This document shows positions 24,075-35,667 of a stretch of DNA of 64,000 bases, piece by piece; positions within the stretch are counted from its first letter, which is position 1, and each line of letters starts with the position of its first letter. Under the pieces are notes generated by a model, which worked only from the letters and a program-made list of their open reading frames with translations, was not told the origin of the DNA and searched no databases. Location: positions 24,109,668 through 24,173,667 of the forward strand of contig NC_089234.1 of the NCBI RefSeq assembly GCF_963924675.1. Reading direction: 5' to 3'. This DNA is from Phocoena phocoena (Eukaryota; Chordata; Mammalia; Artiodactyla; Phocoenidae). Both the position numbers and the translations under genes were made by a program.

Positions 24075-24290
24075 TTTTTTTTTTTTTTTTTTTTTTTTGC
24101 GGTATGAGGGCCTCTCACTGCTGTGGCCTCTCCCGTTGCGAAGCACAGGCTCCGGACATGCAAGCTCAGCAGCCATGGCCCACAGGCTCAGCCACTCCGC
24201 GGCATGTGGGATCTTCCCAGACTGGGGCACAAACCCGTGTCCCCTGCATTGGCAGGCGGACTCTCAACCACTGCGCCACCAGGGAAGCCC
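24075..24290 (-). mobile_element. CHR SINE (copy 4)
   Basis: Poly(T) at 24075-24098, tRNA-like head at 24276-24290. TSD tagagcatgttctttt (24063-24078) and tagagcacgttcttta (24291-24306). More diverged than the copies at 28702 and 51437. Confidence 0.95.
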
Positions 24291-24306
24291 TAGAGCACGT
24301 TCTTTA

Positions 24307-25794
24307 CACCTGGGTGTTTACTTCTCTCAGGAAGACACTGGAACATTATGAAGAAAACAACACGAACAAGAAATAGCTTTGTTTTTCACAAGCTCATGCC
24401 AGTCCCGTGGCCTTATTCCTTTTCCTCCTTCTATGTTTGAAGTTAGACCCCAACCACCAGGCTTTCTGAGCTCCACCCAATCAATTCACAAGAGGGTCTG
24501 GCTGAGGGCAAATGACTGGCCATATTCAGCGATGACCCTCAGAGGCCCGAGGCCCAGGAACTCAAGCATTCAAAAATTAGGTCGACAAATTTAGTCCTGT
24601 CACAGAAGGACAATTAAGAAGGTTGGCTGGTTTGTTTCATAAGTGGATTCCTGGGCAGCCCAAGTATGACAGCTGTTTAACACCAGCCCAAGGGGATGAG
24701 CCCAGATGAAAAAGAAAAAGAGCTCAACCAAGCCTCATTCTGCTACTAAAAGGAAGAAGCAGAGAGAGAGAGACATGCATTTGACTTCACTTTGAGCTAC
24801 TACTGTATCGTGTTTGGAGGACTGTATTTTTCCTTGGGGGAGGGGGTGGCCAGATTAGAGGGAAAGAGGTTGCACTTTGAAAGAAAAGAAAACGAGTTAT
24901 TAGTGAACAAGTCAGAACTGGTTTCAAGAAACCCGTGGCCTGGCTGGAGTCCGTGGCACGTGTAATAACTGTGTCCCAAACGGAAATCCTTATCGGGACG
25001 CTCATCCCCAAAGCCGACTTCAGTTGCTGCCTTTTCATCTCAGCAGCCACCAACAGGCCAGAAGCTCAGCTGCAGCTTTCATTAATTTCCACCATCACCT
25101 CTGATCTTGAGGCTTTAGCCAGGAAGGGAGCCAAGGGCTTTGTCTTTTTCATAGGTCATTTTCAATTACAAGGGCCAGTTTCCTTGAATCCTACAGTGGG
25201 GCAGAGCGGCTTGGCGAGCAAGCTTCCTTCTCTCCCAAAGAAACAAAGGGATTGGTAAAAAAAGAAAAGAAAAGAAAAGAAAAGAAAAGAAAAATCAGAT
25301 GGTGAGAGCTCATGAATACCCCACCTTTGGCTCCAGCCAGAAATAAACATGAAAAATAATGAAAGCCCCGAAAGTGAACAGCTGAGGATGTATCTCCGGC
25401 TGCATTCGGGGGCAGCTCTCAAAAGCCACCTGGAGTTTCCTGAATCCCAAGTAATAACTTTCAAACTATCTCCTAAGCCAATTTTTTGAGAGCCCTGAAG
25501 AGCTGGCATAAGTGCCAAGAACAATGCAGTGGCACAGCTTCTATGGAGCAGCCGGGCCCCCTGCCCACCGCCGACATTCACCAGGCAGGAGAGCACCGTG
25601 AAAGACGAGCTGCAGGGGGACAGCCCCCTCTGGGAGCTCTTCTCTTTCCTGATGTTCTCCGCCGACTCTTAAATTTGTACACTACACTTTCTGGGGAAAG
25701 GCTTTTTAAACTGACTACCTTAAATGGGAGATTCCTTTATGAACTATAAAAAAATGTTTGAAGAAAGAGAAATCTAACTCGCCAGGCATATTAA
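24307..25794. other. Unique sequence, no supported gene
   Basis: Nothing recognisable except a GA-rich patch near 24760-24775 and an AAAAG pentanucleotide repeat at 25257-25294. Overlapping open frames on both strands at 24935-25749 carry no domain. Confidence 0.45.
25257..25294 (+). repeat. (AAAAG)n microsatellite
   Basis: About seven AAAAG units following a short A-run; probably grown from an A-rich tail. Confidence 0.9.
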
Positions 25795-26110
25795 TAAGAA
25801 ATTAGTAACAGGCCCTGCATACGTGTTATCTCATTTAACACTCCCATCACATGGACAAGGTCAGTGTTGTTTTTATCTCTGGTGGTTGGAGAGGTTAAAT
25901 CATTCTAGTCAAGGTCATAAAGCTCAAAAGTACCTGAGCTGATGAACTAAGATGTTCCCTATAAAAAATTACATATATATATAAAATAAGCATATATATT
26001 AAACAAAAGCAAGAATAAACACTGAAATGTTAAAAAAAAAAAAAAAGTACCTGAGCTGGAATTAAACCCAGCTAGCTCCATCCAAAGCCTTGCAGACGCA
26101 CTTTTCACTG
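25795..26110 (-). repeat. MIR SINE split by a short retroinsertion
   Basis: Reverse-strand MIR: cgtgttatctcatttaacac, 'ggttggagaggttaaatcat', 'caaggtcataaagctcaaaa'. It is interrupted, then resumes with 'gctggaattaaacccagct'. The interruption is the 101-base insert listed separately. Confidence 0.75.
25942..26042 (+). mobile_element. Tiny poly(A) retrocopy of unknown source
   Basis: A 101-base AU-rich insert ends in AATAAA, 15 or so bases, then an A-run. It is flanked by the identical 16-base TSD aaaagtacctgagctg at 25926-25941 and 26043-26058. The structure is that of an L1-mobilised RNA 3' end, either an mRNA or an unrecognised L1 tail. No coding content. Confidence 0.8.
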
Positions 26111-28640
26111 CAGGACGTGGTCTCTCCTGTCAAGGGGTCCTGAGCAGTGTCAGTAGAGGCGATGGACAGGGATATCAGAGGTGAACCCTTCCGCCCACGT
26201 GTGGACCCTCATGTGTCATTCTCACAGTGATGGTCACCAAAGCCAACACTGCCTGCCTGAGGCTGCAACCCACACACTCAGCAATGGCTCTTCCTGGGGT
26301 ACTATGTGCAGGCACAGGGTCTTCTGTGTTGTGTCTACTTAATAATTGCTTCTTAGGGAGAAACGTATATTCTGCCCTCCTGAGGTTCTGCCAATCTACT
26401 TGGTAAGATAAGACCAACGCCAGCTCTCAACTGAATTACAAAGAAGCAGTTTGTCTTCAGTGCCTCAGCTTTTTCCACTTTCTCTGCCCTTTGCCTCCTT
26501 TTGTCTCTTCTTCACCTCCACAGGCTGCAGGCTACACTCACTACTGTAATTGCTCCTAGAGCTCAAAGAAAAGACCACTGACTAATTCGTACTACGTGTA
26601 CAGAACTACAGATGCTCATCCTTACAATAAACAAGTATATTTCTAATGATAAAAATTATCATTGCATGCTGGACTAGGAAATAAGATATATTTCTCGGGA
26701 AGACATCTTTCTAGCATCCCTAAAAACAAACCACAGAAGTAAATAATATTTTTTCCACACTTCAGATTAAGCCAACCCAACACATACATATTCACACGTG
26801 CACAGACACACGCAGAGACGTGAACTTAAACACAGTAATGTCTCTACTCCAACTCAATCCAATTATTATATGCTGAGAGCCTACCATTATGGTGAGAGCC
26901 ATGAGAGCAGGTTGCCAAGATAAGCAAGACACTAGGACCCTTAAGAAGCTTATAATCTGTCTGGGGACAGACATGCATCTAAAGACATAATCGAGGGAAC
27001 ATCACAGCACCAGTCCTTTGGTTTTGAGGAGATGCTAAAAAAAAAAAAAGAGAGAGAGAGAGCAGCCCCATGTAAATGGGGTTAGGTTTGCAAACTCGCT
27101 CAAAAGAGCGGGGGCCCCCCTCTTCCTACCCCACCACAAAACAGGGATTGAGGAAATAAAAATTGAAATCTTTGAACCTTACAGCAGAGCACCAAATCTG
27201 GTGTTTCCCAAGAGAAACTGACAGGGAAACACTGCAAAGCTGCTTTATTGAAATGCATAAACTGTTGGGATTATTTGAAGGCAAGTCTCAGATCTCCATA
27301 TTTATTAAACCTAAATTAATGCCTGACACAAAAAATGTGCAAGAGATCTGCTGAACGAATGAACGAGTTATAGAAATTAGGGAGGCGTCAGATGCAGTTC
27401 CTTGGCGTCGAGCTGGGTGGCCTTATACAGGCCACTCAGCCCTCTGCATCTCTGCTGAGGGGACAGCAGTGCCAGCCCTCCCCACCTCTGAAGCCTCCTG
27501 GGAGCATCAGAGGAGCTCATGGACTCCAGAGCATTTTCAGAAGCACAAAGCATTCTGCAGGTTCCAGGGCTGTTATTATTCTTCTGGAGATGCCCATGAC
27601 AGTCGCAGCCGTTCTTGTAGGGAAATTGAATTCATCCCCGATTAATCAGCCTGCTTACTGCAGGCTGACTGTAGCCTGACTTGCCCCTACTCTGGCTCTG
27701 GGGCTCCCTCCTCCACTGTTTGCTGCTCAGGCCCTCAACCTTCAGACACTAGAGCCAGAAACAGGGCCTGGAGGAGGCTCTCCTTCTCCTCTGCAGCCTC
27801 CGCCTGCATGGGCTCCATCACCCCTACCCCTGTACCCGCCTCCATTCTGGATACACCAGGCTGTACCCAGAATGCCTACACAAAGCTCCCCAGCTAAACA
27901 GCCCTGCTGGATGTCAGAGGACTGCTGTGACCCTCCTTCCTTGCCAGTCCTGCCCATGAGCATAGCTATTTATTTTCAGGGAAGTGGTGAGATATCTCTG
28001 CTCTACAACATGCACATTTTAGCCCAAGATAAAGGCTTCTAAACAGTGGCCAACAGCAGCACGTATGTAAAAGCAGAGGTTGATCCAAGTTAAGGAGACT
28101 GAGATGGGAGTTCATCTTTCTAGTACTTTGCTGCTTCCCTTTGGAGGCCAGCAGAGGCACTTGGCACTTGGCATGTTTAACCTCCTGCAGTGGAGCCCGG
28201 TTCTGTGTGTTCCTGTCTCGTAGGCATCTATCGTCATCTTTAAAAGCGGTGTCGTCCTGGAGTGATTCGCCTTTCAAATACAAGCGCCACAGTTTAGGAA
28301 CATCATGGCCAGAGACGACAGAGAACACTGATGTAACAACGGCCTTCACCTCATGTTTCTCTGTGCCTCTCTTTGTACCCATAACGGCTGCTATTAAGCC
28401 TCTGAGCTAGCACAATTCTGATAAAGAAAACAATGCCCTGTTTTATTACAAATGTGTCAGACCCCTATGTGGAGTCCCTTTTTGCTCTCCTTTTATATGG
28501 TGGGGTCCTTATCCAATAAGCACTCAAGATGGGTTTACTGAGGGACAATTAAACACCAAATCAGCAGGAGTAATATAAGGCAGTGTCCTGACCTCCTGGT
28601 ATATACATTAGAGCAAGCCAGGACTTCTTGAGCACTTGTT
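26111..28640. other. Unique sequence, GC-mixed, no supported gene
   Basis: No repeat of note apart from an A-run/GA repeat at 27038-27062. On the minus strand, 27966-28382 is an open frame of 138 codons (MGTKRGTEKHEVK...) overlapping a stretch with unusually many CpGs at 28200-28385. I recognise no domain and see no clear splice sites, so it is not called as a gene. Confidence 0.4.
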
Positions 28641-29060
28641 GTAACTACTTAAGAGTATTATGTTTATAATCTCATTTAAACCTCCTTAAAACCCTGTGAG
28701 AGGGCTTCCCTGGTGGCGCAGTGGTTGGGAGTCCGCCTGCCGATGCAGGGGACACGGGTTCGTGCCCCGCTCCGGGAAGATCCCACATGCCGCGGAGCGG
28801 CTGGGCCCGTGAGCCATGGCCGCTGAGCCTGCGCGTCCAGAGCCTGTGCTCCGCAACGGGAGAGGCCACAACAGTGAGAGGCCCGCGTACCGCAAAAAAA
28901 CAAAACAAAACAAACAAACAAACAAAAAAACCCTGTGAGATATTCCCCAATGTTGAAGAAACAATTTTAGAGAATTTAACTAATGCGCCCAAGTTAGTGG
29001 AAGGGCTGCGATTTGAATTCAGGCCTCTGACTTCTGAGGTCAGAATCAATAAATGACCAA
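28640..29060 (-). repeat. MIR SINE interrupted by a CHR SINE
   Basis: Left part: tttataatctcatttaaacc; right part: 'cgcccaagttagtggaaggg' and 'cgatttgaattcaggcctct'. Together they make a reverse-strand MIR split by copy 5. Confidence 0.7.
28702..28926 (+). mobile_element. CHR SINE (copy 5)
   Basis: Full-length plus-strand copy with an A-tail containing CAAA/AAAC units. TSD aaaaccctgtgaga at 28688-28701 and 28927-28940. Confidence 0.97.
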
Positions 29061-29124
29061 CATGAAACAACCAGGAAATTCTGAAGGGCTAAATAGTGCT
29101 GGCCGGTGTTTTCCCCTTCATTTG

Positions 29125-29290
29125 TTCTCATTCATTCTTTTTTACAGTATCTACTGAGCATCTTCAGAGTGCCAGGTACATTCTAGATAGAGGAATCAGT
29201 GCCCCTGCCCTTCAGTAATTCATAGTTCAGCCAATCTTTATGGGCTTAGTGACCTGGGCAGGTCTGTGGAAGGGGGCAGACTCCAGGGTA
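29125..29290 (-). repeat. L2 LINE 3' end
   Basis: ctactgagcatcttcagagtgccaggtac and 'cagtgcccctgcccttcag' read as the reverse complement of an L2 end. Confidence 0.5.
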
Positions 29291-30195
29291 AGGCTTGGAA
29301 AAATACAAAGGTGTAAGGGATCACAGAGGAAGCCAAGTCCCAGAGCCTGGAACGTGGATGAAAGGTGACAGGAAAACTGAGGCTCCCAACATCAGGGTGG
29401 AGGAGGAGTCAGGGATTAGGCAGACTTTTCTGGAAAAATCCTGAGCAGTGACTCCTGGGAAGGAGATGATTTAGACCCCAAGCCCTGCTCTTTCTCCCCA
29501 AAACAACAGGATTCAGTAAATGAAGATGCAGACTAAGAAGACACAACAATTTGCCTCTCCGCCTCTAGCTGGGACCCAAGAAAACCCTTTGAAAAGGTCA
29601 CCATGATACTCCCATGGACCATTTATTATGCTGCATCCCAGAGGAGATGCCATCTGTGGCAGATGTGAATATATGGATTGTGATGGTGTTTTCCCCAGCC
29701 CCCTCCAGGCCTCTTCACCATGCAGTCAGCTGAACAGGAGTCAAGGGGATGAGGGGGGCAAAGTGGTGTGACACGCCAGATAACCAGACAGCTCCCAGCT
29801 GCCTTGGGAACACATTCTCTCACTCAAACCCTACCCAGTCCCTGCCATCCCGATCACGATAAATGCACTCCATGCCCAACTCAACCACGGCCCCTTGGCC
29901 CTGGGGTCATCCACTGGGTAGAATGGAAAGCCTGGCCTCACCACGTTCTTCAGTCTGGAAGGGATATTAGCGACTGTCCAGCAAAATGCCTGAAGGGCAG
30001 CTGAGTAAAACACAGTAAAGTGGGAGGCAGAGGGGTGTGGGGACCTGTAGAGTTATGACCCAGCTCGTCATCAGCTGGTCTTGGACTCAGACTCTTCTGG
30101 CACCCAATCCGTCTGGATTTCTCCATTTACCACAAAACACTTCCCCCTGACAACCTACCAAACGTCAATACTCCAGAATGCAAGAGACGCAACAT
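29291..30195. other. Unique sequence, no supported gene
   Basis: No domain-bearing frame or recent insertion seen. Confidence 0.45.
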
Positions 30196-30199
30196 GGCC

Positions 30200-30400
30200 G
30201 TCTAGAAGTGACGCAGAGGGTCAGGTTCTAGCTCAGCTCTGTCTCTTCCTAGCTATGGAGGTTTGGCCTAAACACATCTTCCCTGAGCCTGAGTTTCCTG
30301 ATCTGTAAAATGCCAACCAAAACAGGACTTCCTTCACAGGGCTATCCAGGAGGGCAAAAGAGATAATCCAAGTAAAGCCCTCAGAACAACGTCTGGCCGA
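30200..30400 (+). repeat. MIR SINE
   Basis: ggttctagctcagctctgtc, 'cctgagtttcctgatctgta' and 'gggctatccaggagggcaaa' in MIR order. Confidence 0.65.
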
Positions 30401-30534
30401 TAGGACAGGTCCATCTCACATGCCTCCAAATCTACTCTTCTCCAGACTGCAAATCTTCACCTGACATGAATTTCAACTCTTAGAATCTTATTCACCCTTC
30501 TGTTAGCAGGGACAACAAAAAGAAATCCAAGATT

Positions 30535-30725
30535 TGCCGAGCACCAAGTCTGAACAAGGACCAGTTCTAAGTGATGTTCATGAGTTATACAGTCCTCACG
30601 AAACGTGACAGAGTAGCTATTTACTGCTCCATTTTACTGATGAGGAAGCTGAGGTTCAGCGAGAGTAACACATTCCCCAAGGTCCACATAGCCTGTCACT
30701 GGCGGATTGGGAAGTCACCGTGTTC
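30535..30725 (-). repeat. MIR SINE
   Basis: Reverse-strand core: ctccattttactgatgagga with 'agctgaggttcagcgagag' and 'ccccaaggtccacatagcc'. Confidence 0.7.
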
Positions 30726-31172
30726 TTTGCCTTTGTTTTCTCTCTCTCAAAGTGCTGTGCCCAGAATGAGTCACCTCATTCCAGGTACGCTAGAACCAGC
30801 GCCTGGTTCTATCACAGGCTCTATAGTTCCCATTCATGCAACTTGACACGTACAATAGCTTCTGAAATATGAGTAGTCAAACCTCCTCCTCCTGCCCTTG
30901 TGCAGTCGTTTCACTTTTTTAATGCAAGGTTAAAACCCAGCATACGACCCTACTAACCGTAATTTTAAGTTAAATTAAGTTCATAAGTTCATTTTCCAAG
31001 TCTGAACTAATCATTTTGGATCCGAACCTTTTTATCCAACATATCCATTTTCTCTCCCATCTTTCTTTGTCATTGATTAAAGGAAATGTTAACAATGCAG
31101 GATCAACAACAGAACCTCCTGGCTCTAGAAACCTGTCTCTGGCTTAAGAATGCTTCATTAAAAAGTGCTCTG

Positions 31173-31487
31173 GAGACTGGATATAGTTCCTTGTGCTATA
31201 CAGTAGGACCTTGTTGCTTATTCTAAATGTAATAGTTTGCATCTGCTAACCCCAAACTCCCAGTCCATCCCTCTCCCTCCCCCTTGGCAACCACAAGTCT
31301 GTTCTCTGTCTATGAGTCTGTTTCTGCTTTGTAGATAGGTTCAACTGGTCCATATTTTAGACTCCACATATAACCATAATGTAAAGAATGTGTATATGTG
31401 TATAACTGAGTCACTTAGCTGTACAGCAGAAATTAGCACAACATTGTAAATCAACTATACTTCAATTAAAAAAAATAAAATTAAAAA
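31173..31487 (+). mobile_element. L1 3' end with 5' inversion (twin priming)
   Basis: Bounded by aaaaagtgctctg (31160-31172) and aaaaagtactctg (31488-31500). Bases 31173 to about 31368 are the reverse complement of L1 sequence just upstream of the 3' terminus (for example aaccacaagtctgttctctg). From about 31369 the element is forward (ataactgagtcacttagctg ... caactatacttcaatt) and ends in an A-rich tail. This head-to-head layout inside one TSD is the signature of twin priming. Confidence 0.85.
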
Positions 31488-31714
31488 AAAAAGTACTCTG
31501 AGCATATCATTCCATGAATAACTGATCCAGCCCAAAGCCCTCTGCCTTGAGCCAGGGTTACCCTGAGCTTTCCAACGCCTCGCTGAAATCAGGACACACC
31601 ATGACTACTGCAAAGAAGGAAAGCGGTTAGCGGGAAAAGCCTTACTCCTTTCTTAGCACGTGGTGATTCCTAGTGACTACTATTTGCTTTCCAAGGTTAC
31701 ACAAACCATCTTTT

Positions 31715-32241
31715 TGTTGTTTTTTTTTTTTAATTTATTTGTGGCTGCATTGGGTTTTCGTTGCTGTGTGCAGGCTTTCTCTAGTTGCGGCGAGCGGGGC
31801 CTACTCTTTGTCACGGTGCGTGGGCTTCTCATCACGGTGGCTTCTCTTCTTATGGAGCATGGGCTCTAGGCGCGCGGGCTACAGTAGTTGCAGCACGTGG
31901 GCTCAGTAGCTGCGGCTCACGGGCTTAGTTGTTCTGCGGCATGTGGGATCTTCCTGGACCAGGGCTCAAATCTGTGTCTCCTGCATTCTTTTTTTTTTTT
32001 CCTGTACGCGTGCCTCTCACTGTTGTGGCCTCTCTCGTTGCGGAGCACAGGCTCCGGACGCGCAGGCTCAGCGGCCATGGCTCACGGACCCAGCCGCTCC
32101 GCAGCATGCGGGATCCTCCCAGACCGGGGCACGAACCCGCGTCCCCTGCATCGGCAGGCGGACTCCCAACCACTGCACCACTTCCCACCAGGGAAGCCCC
32201 TAGCAGGCGGATTCTTAACCACTGCACCACCAGGGAAGTCC
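31715..32241 (-). mobile_element. Long CHR-like SINE with a nested CHR copy
   Basis: Minus-strand SINE of the longer form. Its T-run and aatttatttgtggctgcatt mark the 3' end; ccaccagggaagtccc at 32227-32242 is the head. TSD acaaaccatctttt occurs at about 31701-31714 and again from about 32243. The body contains the repeated 'ggctca/gcagc' units of the long form and is split by copy 6. Confidence 0.9.
31989..32199 (-). mobile_element. CHR SINE (copy 6), nested
   Basis: Poly(T) at 31989-32000 and head ending gggaagccc at 32191-32199. A roughly 10-base extra cttcccacca lies just inside the head. No clean TSD is visible at this inner junction, so insertion followed by local rearrangement is possible. 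Confidence 0.9.
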
Positions 32242-32256
32242 CACAAACCATCTTTT

Positions 32257-33180
32257 AAATACTCAATTTTAGAGTCTTGCCCAAGAGTTTAAACTAGCAC
32301 ATGAATTTCTAAACTACCTCATACAGACTATTTTGAAAATAGGAATAATTGCTTGTCTCCAACCTTCTGGAACACTCCCACTCTGCAATGATTTCCTCAA
32401 ACATCACCACCAATACTATATTACACCAAAGTTTGACATCTAACCTGGGATGGGATCTCTCGAGATCGAGAGAGTTGAGCTCATTTAAAGCAGATAGAGT
32501 TCTATTCTAACCAGGTCACCAGGGCTTGGTGGTCCACTCTTAACAGTCCTGATCTACCCCCAGCTTGTGACCTGCAGGACTCACCTCCCATTGAGGCTGG
32601 ACATCCACCGTCACTTGCTAAGCTCAGACAAGCTGGAGCTAGGAAAGATCATCCAGATACTAGGATTTTCCAGGGCTTATATTGAGATGTTCTTTGAGAC
32701 TACAGGCCTCAAGAGAGCCCCACCGCAAAAATCAGTCCTGGATTTCTGGTAGGACAGGTATAAAAGGCTTCCTGCCTTAGGTAGGATTGATCACCATATG
32801 AAGGTCCTCAGGTGCAGTGTAATACATCCCCAAACTCAAGCGTCTTTGACCTGATTTGACCTAGTCTGACCCCTCATACTGCTCTAACCTGGTTCCCACA
32901 TCCTTTCCTGGCTTCAACCTTCCTCCTGTCATCATCTCAGGCGTACACAGGCTCCCTGAATCCAGACCCACCATAAACAGAGTGAATTCTCAGCCTCACC
33001 TAGGTTTTCTCAGCCCTGTAACAGAACTCAGTCCCCTCAAACTTTCACTGCTCAAGTCTTAGAACAGCACTACAAGTGCAAGGGCATGGCCAAAGTTGAG
33101 ATCTAAGCCAGGTTTAAACTCGAGAGTTTGCTTCCTCTTTCGGAGGTAAAATGAAAACTAAAAGCTGCACCCTGACTTTT
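32257..33180. other. Unique sequence, no supported gene
   Basis: No repeat family or domain recognised. A short palindromic-looking ctctcgagatcgagagag lies at 32457-32474. Confidence 0.45.
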
Positions 33181-33189
33181 TAAATCACC

Positions 33190-33735
33190 CAGAAGGCTTT
33201 GACTCAGAAATTCTCTTCCTAAGAATTTTATCTTAAGGAAGTAATTAAGGATGGTAAAAAGAGCCACGTGAACAAAATTTGTGAAACAAATGTCCAAAAA
33301 CGGGGGACTAATTAAAAAAGAAAAAAGTGCCAGTACAACCACAAATGGAATGAGACAGACAGATGACAGATAAGGATAAATACATGATATATAAGGATAC
33401 ACATATGCTCTAAGGATTATGATAACAGCATATTTAATTGCATGAAAAAAACGTTCATGATATACTGTGAAGGGAAATAATAGTTTACAGAACAATAGGC
33501 ACATAAGATCCAACTAGTTTTAAAAAGATATAGAAACAGACATAGATGATGATTGGATAGACAGATGGAAAGGGGGGGAGGGAAGATATTGGAGGGATAG
33601 ACAAAATGATATTAATGGTGGTTATTTCTGACAGTGGGTTTTCAAGCAATATATGTGTGCTTTTCTATTTTTTCCACATTTTCTGCAAAAACACAATGGA
33701 CATTTATTTTGAAATCAATAAACATTAATAAAAAT
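33190..33735 (+). mobile_element. Old L1 (L1ME-like) 3' end
   Basis: Matches the old L1 tail pattern: cagaaattctcttcctaag, 'tttatcttaaggaagtaatt', 'ttcatgatatactgtgaagg', 'ggtggttatttctgacagtg' and 'cttttctattttttccacat'. The minus-strand 136-codon frame across it is not a gene. Confidence 0.7.
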
Positions 33736-33784
33736 CAATCAGTGTAGTTATGATACAACCTCTCACTTCAAGGATATAATCCAT

Positions 33785-34040
33785 TCTCCATTCATTCATG
33801 TAGGAGGTAAGATCCAAACGCCTACACGTGAAAGGCTCTGTGCCCCACGCTCCAAGGGATCAAAAGAATGAGACATGACCCTCGTCCTTGAATTATTTAC
33901 ACTTTCGATGGAGAGACAACAGTGAACACAAACACCTATGACAAGAGATACTATAAACAGCCGGTGCCACGTGAACGCGTGGACGATGAGTACTGGAGCT
34001 CAGAGGGCCAGCGGGGAATTGAGCAGAACCCTTAAAATGG
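33785..34040 (-). repeat. L2-like LINE relic
   Basis: Suggested by 'gaatgagacatgaccctcgtccttg', 'ggagagacaacagtgaaca' and surrounding layout. Weak. Confidence 0.4.
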
Positions 34041-35214
34041 GTGGAATTTCAATAGGTGGAGATGGTGTGGGAGGGGGATGACCAACCCATCCTGGTTCAC
34101 CCGGGATTTCGCCAGCTTGAGCACTGAAAGTCCCGCATCCCAGGAATCCCGAGCCCCAGGTGAACAGGGCCAACTGGTCACCCGCACTGGGGGGTGCTCT
34201 CTGGAGGAGAAAGGGATCAGGCAAAGCTTGCTCAGCAGAGGGAAGGCAGTCCACCTGAGGAAATGTGAATAGGAACCAAGCTGCGGATGGCTCCAAAGTC
34301 TAGCCAGAGGGGAGGAATTTAACCAAGTGGCAACACAGAGCTATTGAAGATTTCAGAGGAAGAGCAATTTTGGAATAATAATCGGGCAGTAATCTACCTG
34401 GCAAACTAGAGGAGAGAAGGAATCACGGTGAGATCCCAGAGAGGTGCCCAAGGGAGAGTCCCTCTTGGGGGAAGTGTGTGGCAGAAATGGCACTAATGCC
34501 ATTTACATGCAAACATGCAAAATAGTTGAGGGAGGAGAAGCTCCGTATTGCTCCTGAAGTTCTAAAGTTCACATCAGATTCCACAACTCTTAATGCACAC
34601 GTAGGCTGTCATCCTCACCCACCACCTCACCATACTTGCCAAAAGCAAGAGTTCAGATGAGTAAGCATGGTTTTAATTCCCCGCAAGAACAGACTGTCTA
34701 ACAAAGTAAAACACCGCCTGCCAGCAAGTGTCTTCAGAGTCATGATGAAACACCAGGCACAAGTGCTCAGGAGAAGACTAGACTATGTGTTCCTCAGAGT
34801 GTCCCCAAGAGGGAGTTGCTCTCCTGCGCACAGGACAGTAACCCAGTGCAGGAGTTCCTGGAACTGGGGGCCACTGAACACCGAGGGAGGTAAATTTGCC
34901 TCTGCGGGCTTTAACTGCCAGGCTTGATTACTTTAAAGACCTCTCTGAGCAGAGAGCGCAGCTGGCTGGTTACCTTTCTGACACAGTCTTACACACAAGA
35001 CGGGGAAACAGAGATCTTTTGTCAGACGAGGCTTCCCCAGCCCATCCAGTGTCATTTGTTTCCCTCACCCCAACACACATACAAACACACTCCTCCAATC
35101 TCAGTATAATTCCCACGGTTCCTTGTTGCCAACAAGGTTACCTTCATGCAGAGACAGGGAGAGGACCCAACTGATTTCAATCATCTTGAAATAATAAAAA
35201 CACCCTGTTTTATC
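34041..35214. other. Unique sequence, no supported gene
   Basis: No domain-bearing frame. Overlapping short frames on both strands at 34000-34296 are typical of GC-richer DNA. Confidence 0.45.
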
Positions 35215-35395
35215 TGTGTGTAGTGTGTTTACCTTTTCCCCTGCCCTTTACATCCAGTGTCTTTCATCCTCACAGCAATGCTGGAGGCAGGTATAAATGA
35301 TCCCACTGTCCCCATTTAATGGAGAAGGACACAGAGAAACGGAGAGGTGAAGCGATTTAGCCTAAGATCAGACAGTGATGCATAATAATGTCTTT
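35215..35395 (-). repeat. MIR SINE
   Basis: Reverse-strand MIR: 'catcctcacagcaatgctgg', 'ccccatttaatggagaagga', 'gcgatttagcctaagatcag'. Confidence 0.65.
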
Positions 35396-35667
35396 CCCTG
35401 TGTTGCATCCACCATCATTCTCCACAACCTCCCCCGTTGTGGAAAGGGCCTGAGTCAAGGAATAAGGAAGTAAAGGGATGTAGGTCCGGCCTCTAATTAC
35501 TTACATTCAGTTACACTGACAAAACCTAAAGACCTAAATTAACCCAACCCACATGTGAGCACATATACACTAGACACTCAGGTACAAAGGGCACGCAAAA
35601 CCAAGGAATACTTATAACGATGAAGAAATAAAAGAATAGGGATTTAAACAAAGATACTCTTCTAGAC

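Noticed and set aside
27966..28382. 138-codon minus-strand frame as a gene
   Set aside because: No domain, start context or splice sites could be supported; kept only as a CpG-rich block worth a conservation check.
32457..32474. Perfect-looking palindrome ctctcgagatcgagag
   Set aside because: It is short and isolated, with no neighbouring motif to suggest a function.
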